In this document: in pieces, positions 21,830-30,075 of the stretch
How positions within the stretch are numbered: the first letter of the stretch is position 1
Layout of the letters: every line of letters starts with the position of its first letter
NCBI GenBank assembly: GCA_030762895.1
Contig: CM061063.1
Span: 219,261,723-219,325,722 of the forward strand
Reading direction: 5' to 3'
Source: Sophora flavescens
Taxonomy: Eukaryota > Streptophyta > Magnoliopsida > Fabales > Fabaceae
Length of the DNA stretch: 64,000 bases
The notes under the pieces: model-generated
Databases searched by the model: none
The model's input: only the letters and a program-made list of their open reading frames with translations
Told to the model about the DNA's origin: nothing
Translations under genes and position numbers: made by a program

Positions 21830-22186
21830 TCAATGAAGCCAAGCATCAACAAGCACCTTCTCCTTCTTAGCCCTCTCAACATCCCCGATCCACCATCATC
21901 TTCACCAATTGTTCAAACCCAACCTTAGGCTTCCACCCAAGCACCTTCTTAGCCTTGCTCGCATCCCCTTCGGATTATCCACCTCCGAAGGCCCCAAGTA
22001 CTTCTTATCAATCACCACATAATCCTTCCAATTCAGACCCACATACCCAAACGCCACCTCCAAGAACTCCTCCACCGAGTGCGACTCCTCCATCGCCACC
22101 ACATAATCATCCAAGCTTCTCCTGCCGCAAAGATAAGCCACATGGCCTCCACATAATCCCCAAATAATCCCCAATCCCCCGGAAGC
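21830..22186 (-). pseudogene. GMD: Captured GDP-mannose 4,6-dehydratase (GMD/MUR1) C-terminal fragment
   Basis: GMD converts GDP-mannose to GDP-4-keto-6-deoxymannose, the first step of GDP-fucose synthesis. The minus strand shows the C-terminal ~115 residues in pieces: GDYLGIMW, then DDYVVAMEESHSVEEFLEV, GLNWKDYVVIDKKYL, PSEVDNPKG, then DASKAKKVLGWKPKVGFEQL and finally ...VLVDAWLH with its own stop at 21,830-21,832. At least three frameshifts separate these blocks: near QEK/DDY, a missing G before DASK, and an extra base near MVD. It is therefore a decayed pseudogene. The N-terminal Rossmann fold and catalytic residues are absent. Sequence downstream to about 21,530 may be the donor gene's 3' UTR. 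Confidence 0.88.
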
Positions 22187-22625
22187 CATTGATCGGAGGG
22201 TGGAGAGGGGGAGAACCGAGAAGGGGGAGAGAAGAAGAAGATGAAGTTATGGTTTTTGAAAAAAAATTGAGTGTCAATTTGGTCCTCGTATCAATTTGGT
22301 CCTCAAATATGCGTGTAACGTTCCACGCCAAAGATTAATCCGGCATCAAGTAACCCTGCCTAACGGAGGGACCAACTTGATTAACGTTTGACAGTTTCAG
22401 GGAACTTTTTGCAATTTCGTTAATTTGAGGGACCAAATTGACACGATCTCACAGTTTCAGGGACCAAATTGGCTATTTACTCCAAAAATATTCTATTTGA
22501 TTGATGAATCATTGAATCCATCTGGACCGTCCTGCTGCGTCGACGCGTCACTCTCGCAATTCGTCCTTTTTCGCAGCTTGTCCTCTACTTATCATCACTT
22601 GCTCACCGATTTCGCTGTAGTATTA

Positions 22626-22823
22626 GGTTAAAAGAATCTTTTGATACTGGTTTTCAGAGTCTTTTATGAAAATAGTTATCAATTTGATTTCATTTATGAT
22701 ATTGATTTTCAATTTGATTCTCATACTAATTAGTTTTTATATAAGAGAGATCAAATTATAAATTATTATCATATATAGGGATTAAATTAAAAATAATTAT
22801 CACATAAAGAAATCGATTTCAAA
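22626..22823. mobile_element. Truncated MULE-type MITE (unit 1 copy)
   Basis: The left half of the MITE seen complete in units 2 and 3 starts GGTTAAAAGAATCTTTTGAT. It is cut off at the start of the next duplicated unit, and its right terminus is missing. Confidence 0.6.
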
Positions 22824-23368
22824 ATGAGTATGGGTCTAGATTCAAATCCCAATATAAAAAATATATATAATATTTAACATATTAATAGTGACTAATAAAA
22901 AAACTTCATTTATTTTTATAGTTTATTTTATAAAAGAATCATACTAACGAATGTCTTTAGTACATTTTTAAGAAAATAAAAAATAAAAAATTTCAATACA
23001 AAACAAATTATATCACATTTTTAAATATTAAATACATCAATTTTTATAATTCCTTTTTTCTATTCCTTAAAAAATACACTAAAAATATTCGTTATCATTT
23101 TCCTCTATAAAAATAATATTTTTGTATGATCCAAACAAAATAAATTTACTAACGAACATATCCCCTAATCCCAGTATAAATTTATGATTGAGCAAGAATT
23201 CAGCAACACCAACACGTAAACATCACAAAAATATTCTATTTGATTGATGAATCCTTGAATCCATATGGACCGTCTTGCTGCGTCGCCGGGTCACTCTCAC
23301 AGTTCGTCCTTTTTCGCAGCTTGTCCTCTATTTATCATCACTTGCAGACACCCGTTTTCGGTGTATTA

Positions 23369-23775
23369 GGTTAAAATAATTTTTTGATCATAATATGTCA
23401 TATTGATTTTTAATTTGATCCTATATATAAATAATTATCAATTTGGTTTCTATATATGCATTGGTATTCAATTTGGTTATCACTGTTAATTGGTCCTTAT
23501 ATAAGAGGGATCAAATTGCAAATCATTATCACATATATGGACCAAATTGAAAATAATTGTTACATATAGGGATCGATTTCAATATTTTTTGTTGAATTGG
23601 TCTCTACATGTGACAATAATTTGTAATTTGGTCCTCTTATATAGGGACCAATTAATAATGAGGACCAAATTGAAAATCAGTGTCACGTATAGGGACCAAA
23701 TTGATAATTTTTTTACGTATAAGGACCAAATTGAAGATCAATATCACGTATAGGGATCAAAAGATTACTTTAACC
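23369..23775. mobile_element. MULE-type MITE (unit 2 copy)
   Basis: This 407-bp element has inverted ends GGTTAAA(A/G)TAAT... and ...GATTACTTTAACC. The interior is full of 'ggaccaaatt' words whose strand switches at the centre, so a transcript would fold into one long hairpin. The right flank is gctgcatta. The left flank ggtgtatta is a plausible diverged 9-bp duplication of it. The 8.4 kb paralogue without the element reads straight through gctgcattaatt. Confidence 0.75.
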
Positions 23776-24466
23776 GCTGCATTAATTCTAAATCGACCAC
23801 GTGTTCTTTTCACAAATGTGAGATAATAGTACCTTAATATAATACGACCCCCCGCGGACAATATTATTATAATATGGATTTTGTTGGACATTAATTAAGG
23901 ATTTCAATAAAAATAAGTGTTTCTTAAAAAACTTATTAGAATAGTAATACATATTCAAATATTGAATGTAACACTTTCTAATGATAAGTTTCTTCTTTTG
24001 GTTCATTAAGTAATGTCCTAAGGGTATTTGTTAGCATTCTTCATATAATATTTATCGAAAAATGATAATAAGTATCCTTAGTATGTTGTTTAAGAAACAA
24101 GAAAAAAAATTTGTATAAAAAAATATGTATTTAATATTTTGAAAAGTGTTATACTTCGTTTTTCAATACATTTTTTTTTATAAATTTCTTAATCAATTTC
24201 CTTAATTTCCTTAATGCACTCGTTAACCCAACTCATATTTATTTAATATAAAAAGTTAAATAAAATGTAAATAAATTGTTTGCATTTAAAACTGATGAAT
24301 CATTTATTTTTAAAATATATGTTTATTTTAACCGAAAATATTCTATTTGATTGATGAATCATTGATTCGATCTGGACCGTCTTGCTGCGTCGCTCTTGCA
24401 ATTCGTCCTTTTTCGCAGCTTCTCCTCTGTTTATCATCACTTCCAGACACCGATTTCGTTCGATTA

Positions 24467-24873
24467 GGTTAAAGTAATCTTTTGATTTTTATATTTGGTA
24501 TGGTTTTTCAACTTGATCATTGTATGTAAATAGTTATTAATTTGGTCCCTATATATAATATTGATTTTCAATTTGATCATCATCACTAATTGATCTCTAT
24601 ATAAGAGGGACCAAATTACAAATTATTATCATATATAGGGACCAAATTGAAAATAATTGTCACATATAGAGATCGATTTCAATTTTTTTTGTTGAATCGG
24701 TCCCTACATGTGACAATAATTTACAATTTGGTCCTCTTATAAGGGACCAATTAGCGATGAAAATCAAACTAAAAACCAGTGTCACGTATATGGACCAAAT
24801 TGATAACATTTTATGTATATGGACCAAATTGAAAATCAGTGTCACGTATAGGGATCAAAAGATTACTTTAAGT
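24467..24873. mobile_element. MULE-type MITE (unit 3 copy)
   Basis: Same family and same insertion point as the 23,369 copy, with ends GGTTAAAGTAATCTTTTGAT and ATCAAAAGATTACTTTAA. Because the site is identical, the MITE was present before the unit was duplicated. Confidence 0.75.
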
Positions 24874-25440
24874 GTTGCATTAATTCTAAATCGACCACGT
24901 GTTCTTTTCGCAAATGTGAGATACTAGTACCTTAATATAATAAGACCCCGTGCGACCCGCGAATAATATTATTATAATATGGGTTTTGCTGGACATTGGT
25001 TAAGGATTCCAATAAAAATAAGTGTTTCTTAAAAAACTTATTAGAATAGTAATACATATTCAAATGTTGAATGTAATACTTTCTAATGATAAGTTTACTC
25101 TTTTGGTTCCTTAAGCAATGTTCTAAGGATATTTATTAGTATTCTCCATATAATATTTATCGGAAAATGATAACAAGTGTCCTTAGTACGTTGTTTAAGA
25201 AACAAGAAGGAAAAATTTGTATAAAAATGATGTATTTAATATTTTGAAAAGTGTTCTACTTCGTTTATCAACACAAAATTTTCATTTGTAAATTCCTTAA
25301 CCAATATCCTTAGGACACTATTCAGCAAAACTCATATTTATTTAATATAAAAAGTAAAAAAAAATGTAAATAAATTGTTTGCATTAGGAAAAAAAACTAA
25401 GGAATAATAATATTTTTAAAAATATATGTTTATTTTAAAA

Positions 25441-25859
25441 GAAAATTTAAAATTGATGATGTATATAAAAAAACCATTATAGACAGATTACAAAATGATG
25501 ATATATTTTCGACAACAACACTATGAGTCTAAAATGTTATGCAAACATAATAATACTATTGACAAAGTTATCGATGCATTTAAGTGCAACATTAATCTTT
25601 TAATAGGATGACGCCATAATAATTCAATCGATAATTTGAAAATGAAAGACAAATATTGCATTATATTAGCAAAAATAATGTGGGAGATAGATTTCAGTAC
25701 CAAAAAAAAAGGAAACGAGTGTTAAAACTTTCAAAAAAATTAAACAGTGCATCATATTTATTAAAACTTTAAAAAAAAAAACCAAATGCAGAAACCTACA
25801 TAAAAGAAAAAAAAAATCTCAGATACACATAAAATGAATATTGAAAACGAAAAATAGGT
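25441..25859. other. AT-rich intergenic DNA
   Basis: No gene or recognisable repeat is seen. The 60-residue minus-strand frame is not credible. Confidence 0.45.
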
Positions 25860-26374
25860 ATTCCACATCTCTAAATATATAATTTATTTTCATAGCAAAA
25901 TTATGACTTAACATTAACCACTTCTCTCCTTTTTTTTTTTTTCCTTTTTTACAAGAACCACTTCTCCTTTTACTATCTTAATATTGTATTTTTCTGAACA
26001 TTTAATATTACATATATGTTTTTAAAGCAACAATTACATTTCAAGTTGACTAATCATTTTTAAATGTAATTTATTTAAACATTGACGCAAAACTCTTGCC
26101 AATGATATTAGTAATGCTATGAAATTTTTTTGCCTTTCTTGAAAAAATATATTTGATTCATTTTTACTCTTTCTCCCGTACAAGTTAATCAATTTTAGAA
26201 AATATATTTATCTATCATATCACTTTTAACGTTTGGCATTTATCCCAATACATTGGCATTCTGATTCTCTCAATATTCAATTTTATAGTGAATTCGGTTT
26301 TTTCTTAGCAAAAATATAAATTAGCACTAATCATTTATTTTCTCACAACTTTATAGTATTTCTTTAAACATTTA

Positions 26375-26439
<65 letters not shown>

Positions 26440-27130
26440 AGCAATAACTACATTTAATCAATTCTCAGTATAACTTATCTACACACTAATATTAAACACT
26501 TCACATTGATCTTGGCAATCATATGAAATTTTTTCTTTTCACTTGAAAAATATATTCGATTTATTTCTCCTCTTTTCCTCTTGCAAATTAACCATTTCTA
26601 TAATATATATATATCTATCGTATCATTTTTAAAATTTGATATTTCTCTCAATACCTTTATATTATGAATTTCTCAAAATTCAATTTTAGAATGAACTGCA
26701 TTTTATTTTCATCACAAAATTATGATTTAACACCATTTCTTCACTCGCTACCTTGGTATTATATTTATCTGAACATTTAATACTATATATGTATGGTTTG
26801 AAAGCAACAACTGCATTTCAAGATGATTAATCATTTCTCAATGTAGTTCATTTAAACAATGACGCTAAATTCTTCCTAATAATCTTGCTAATGATATGAA
26901 TATTTTTCTCCTCTATTATAATATATTTCATTTATTTTTCCTCTCTTCTCTATGCAAGATAATCATTTAAAAACATTTATTTATCTATCGAATTATTTTT
27001 AACATTTCACATTTTTCTCAATACCTTATTATTCTGCTTCTCTCTACATTCAGTACTCCCACTACTTGTTATTTTACTTCTCTAAACATTTAATACTATA
27101 TACATATTTTCAAAGCTACAACTTTGAAAC
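25860..27130. repeat. AT-rich degenerate tandem repeat, ~3.5 units of 320-430 bp
   Basis: The series 'cattTAATA(T)TA(C/T)ATATATG...AAAGC(A)ACAA(C/T)T(A/G)CATTTCAA...ATGATATGAATATTTTT...TATCTATC...CTCAATAC' recurs starting near 25,999, 26,434, 26,789 and 27,107. Spacing shrinks from about 430 to about 320 bp, and an (AT)n expansion at 26,381-26,433 marks one unit boundary. The units are heavily diverged. Confidence 0.6.
26381..26433. repeat. (AT)n microsatellite
   Basis: Direct read of about 26 AT units, expanded from the short ATATATG of the surrounding tandem repeat. Confidence 0.9.
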
Positions 27131-27524
27131 ATTCAATAACTCATACAAACTTGACCTTTAACCCACTTATCTTGCTAAAGTATAATTACAAATCGCAATG
27201 ACAATGTCATATATACTTTCAAGTAGTACTGGACAAGATCTCTGTTTCAATCCGAACCCGAGCAACCCGAAAGCCACTTTGAACATGCAGTCGGGTTTAA
27301 ACAGATCCTCGGGTTGGCAATTTTAACCAACAAAGTTACCATGGTTGCCGGCAGTCGGGCTCAGTACCGGAAATTTCAGACCGTTGGTGACCGAACTTGA
27401 CCGAGATAAGAGAAAAGGGGAGAGAGGTAGCTTCCATGGCTTGGGGGAGAGATTTCCGGTGATAGGGAGAGAGATGACGGTGCAATCAGTGGTGCGGTGG
27501 CCATGACGATGCTGAGCGATGGTA
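27131..27524. other. GC-richer sequence flanking the CACTA insertion
   Basis: From about 27,240 the composition changes (CCGAACCCGAGCAACCCGAA, later ggggagagaggtagcttcc). It continues after the CACTA element at 33,868 (gatcgccatggtgacgagat). The two parts form one pre-insertion sequence, possibly another repeat, with no gene I can name. Confidence 0.4.
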
Positions 27525-27539
27525 CACTAGTGGAAAATA

Positions 27540-27850
27540 TACATTAGACGGTAAAGGTTTACGTCAGTTAACCAAAAACTAGACGTTAAAAAGGGGGCGG
27601 TGGCAGTTTTGTAAATATCATACTTCATTAATTCACTGTTAACGTCAGTTGTTTTAAGGACTGACGTTAAAAGTGAGGCGGTGGCAGTTTTGTAAATATG
27701 AAATCACTATTTGCGTTAGTTGTTTAATGAACTGACGTTAAAAGTGTTTTGCAAGAAATTATTAAAACTTTTAACGTCAGTTGTTTATAAAACTGACGTT
27801 AGAAGTGTGATTTTTACTTCAGTTAAATAAATAACTGACGTAAATAATCA
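27540..27850. repeat. CACTA left subterminal repeats
   Basis: About eight copies of the GACGTTAAAAGTG/TAACGTCAGTTG motif lie in both orientations, often as inverted pairs around a 6-12 bp AT loop. Confidence 0.85.
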
Positions 27851-28740
27851 ACTCATTCCTATCTTTCTTTCGTTGTCATCTCCCTGTTGTCACTCTTAAC
27901 GCAGATCATCACTCCATATAGTGCAGTTTATTTCTAATCTTTTTTTTTATAAAAGTTTATTTTTAATCTTAATTAATTAGCTTGAATTAGTAAATTAACA
28001 AATTCTTATGCAAATTAAAATAAATAAACACTTAACATAAAACAAGTTATATATGTATAATCAAATCGTATCTCATTGAAGCGATTCATAAGTTACAATT
28101 ACATGTTTAAAAGATAAAAAATTTCCGCAAGATAGCACTAAAATATAAAAAAGTTTCGCTTCAACATCATTTTCTTCTCGATCCCTGTCCCTCGAATCTC
28201 CAACATTGAATGCATCCCCTCCCTCATTTGAAGTCGATGCTCCATCCGAATCCAGATCACTTTGGAGCCGTGGCGAGTGAAGGGTGCACTCGATCTGTTT
28301 CAAAGAATATTCTTGGAACAGCCACTTGGTTCCAAAGCCGAGGTTTTGGAACCGTAGTCGCCGATTCTCCAGAAGGATGATGGTGTGTGCAATTCACATA
28401 ATGCGATTTACACACCCTTATCACCCATGTAATGCGATTTACACAACCTCAGAAGTTGTTTGACCATTAAGACAGAGACCTTTAAGTCTAGGTACAGGAA
28501 GAAAGAGTGATGAAGTTATAAATCTCCATGGCAGAGCCATATTGTGAAGCAGAAAAATTAAAGGAAGGAAGGAAGCTATTTATAGGAGTAGGGGATGAAG
28601 TTACTAGGCGTCGTAAGTTGCTAAAAAATTAAATTGATCATTAAGAGCATTAGGTTCCAAGGCGCATTGGGAGTTGGCAGTCATATATTATATATAAACG
28701 TGCAGAAAAGAAAACGCCCGAAGGAATAGGAAGAAACTTA
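27851..28740. other. CACTA internal non-coding segment between subterminal arrays
   Basis: No transposase coding is seen. The phrases CCTGTTGTCACTCTTAAC (27,890) and CAGAGCCATATTGTGAAG (28,533) recur in variant form near 28,910 and 29,099-29,146. Part of this segment has therefore been duplicated inside the element. A minus-strand 76-residue acidic frame at 28,073-28,303 is of doubtful value; it may be a captured fragment but is unrecognised. Confidence 0.45.
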
Positions 28741-28744
28741 TACA

Positions 28745-29350
28745 CTTTTAACGTCAGTTGTTGAATAAAACTGACGTTAAAAGTGTTTTTAAAATAAAAG
28801 ATATTTATTTTTAACGTCGATTGTATAAACAATCGATGTTAAAAGTGTGATTTTTACTTGCTTAAATAAACAAGTGGCGTAAATAATCTTATATCCCTAT
28901 CCGAAATGCCCTGTTGTCACTTCTTAACACAGTGCGTTAACGTCGTTGTTGAATAAAACTGAAGTTAAAAGTGTTTTTAAAATAAAAAATATTTATTTTT
29001 AACGCCTTGTTTATACAATTGACGTTAAAAGTGTGATTTTTACTTGATTAAATAAATAGCTGACGTAAATAATCCTATATCCCTAGCTATCTGAAATGCC
29101 CTGTTGTCACTCAATTAACACAGGTCTCAGAGCCATTTTGTGAAGGAATAGAAATATAGAGGAAAAGAAGAGGCGGTATTACAGACTGTTACAGAAGAAA
29201 GTTACTTTAACACTTTTAACGTCAGTTGTATTCAACAACGGACGTTAAAAGTGTTTTTTTTAAAAAAATATTAATATTTAACGTCTGTTTGTTAATAAAA
29301 CTGACGTTAAAAAATTAATTTTAACGTTAGTTGTTTAATACAACTGACGT
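28745..29350. repeat. Second, internal array of CACTA subterminal repeats
   Basis: A further ten or so AACGTCAGTTG/ACTGACGTTAAA copies lie here, 1.2 kb inside the left end. Two long blocks around 28,745-28,900 and 28,935-29,100 match each other (TTTTTACTT-TTAAATAAA...CTGACGTAAATAATC). This suggests an internal tandem duplication or a nested truncated relative. Confidence 0.75.
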
Positions 29351-29359
29351 TAAATGTTG

Positions 29360-30075
29360 TTTTATATAACGTTTACACCCGCGCGTCTTCTGCACTTCGC
29401 TCTGTACGTACGTCTCTTTTCTCTTTTCATCACGCTCAACCCTAAATCACTCTCAACCCTCACTCTCACTCTCACCCAGCACAGAACCCTAATCGCGAGC
29501 TCATCTCCACCGCAACCACCGTGAGGTACACTATTAACCCTAACTCTGTCTTTCCATTCATTCTTTGCAATAACTTGACGTACATCTCTCTTTCCCCTTC
29601 CCGCGCACTAACTCTCCTTGTCCCTCTGCTTTCAGTAACCACATCGAACGTTGGCCACCACTCGAGCTCCCCTCCCCACCACCACGCGAGCACCTATTTC
29701 TGGTGAGTATTTAGGGCACATTTTTGTATTTTTGGTTTTGAGTGTATGTTGAAACTGTAGTCTCAGTAGTTGAAACTTGAAACCGTGAGTTTGAGTTGTT
29801 TGGAATGTACGTCTCTGTTTTTGGTTTTGAGTGCATGTTGCTCTGCTGGTTGATCTGTCACGGCCGTGATGCTAATCACGGCTAGGCGATTATCAGTTCT
29901 GCCTGTGATGGCATGGTTCTGCATTGATTGCACGTTACGGCCGTGATGGACATCAACGCCAGTGCCGTGACCAGTGCTTGGCAATTAATCTTTAAAAACT
30001 ATAGTTTTCAATCTCCCGTATTGTCCTTATATTGGATATATATATGTTTTGTATATCTACAGGACCTATCTAGTT
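29360..30075 (+). promoter_or_regulatory. Transposase promoter, leader exon and probable 5' intron
   Basis: The composition changes to a GC- and CT-rich leader (CCCTAAATCACTCTCAACCC and on) just after the subterminal array. A donor-like TTTCTG|GTGAGT at 29,702/29,703 and an acceptor-like TATCTACAG|GACC ending at 30,061 would remove a 359-bp intron. The joined exon would then lead to the ATG at 30,076. The intron contains TCACGGCCGTGATG-type palindromes (29,858-29,972) otherwise seen in the LTR elements of this window. Splice sites are inferred from motifs only. Confidence 0.5.

Larger units (their letters stand above)
20945..22483. mobile_element. Pack-MULE with two captured host-gene fragments
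   Basis: This 1,539-bp element has inverted terminal repeats of about 290 bp (20,945-21,237 and 22,191-22,483). They begin GAGTAAATAGCCAATTTG and end with the inverse plus one extra C. It is flanked by a perfect 9-bp direct repeat AAAAATATT (20,936-20,944 and 22,484-22,492), the size typical of Mutator-like elements. The neighbouring repeat unit at 23,227-23,235 keeps a single AAAAATATT in the same context, so it is the unoccupied site. No transposase is present. The interior has a PPR-protein fragment on the plus strand and a GDP-mannose 4,6-dehydratase fragment on the minus strand, making it a two-source chimera. Confidence 0.93.
20570..25440. repeat. Locally duplicated repeat units (three copies)
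   Basis: Unit 1 (20,570-22,823, holding the Pack-MULE), unit 2 (22,824 to about 24,330) and a partial unit 3 (24,333-25,440) share blocks in the same order. These are GAGTATGxGGTCTAGxTTCAAA (units 1 and 2), AACACGTAAACATCACAAAA (1 and 2), TTCTATTTGATTGATGAATC (all), a GGACCGTC-TGCTGCGTCG segment (all), a MITE (all, truncated in 1), then GACCACGTGTTCTTTTC and about 500 bp of AT-rich sequence (2 and 3). A fourth, diverged copy lies at 7,840-8,530. No protein is encoded. Confidence 0.7.

Noticed and set aside
21830..22186. Functional GDP-mannose 4,6-dehydratase gene
   Set aside because: Only the C-terminal third is present, with at least three frameshifts, inside a Pack-MULE.
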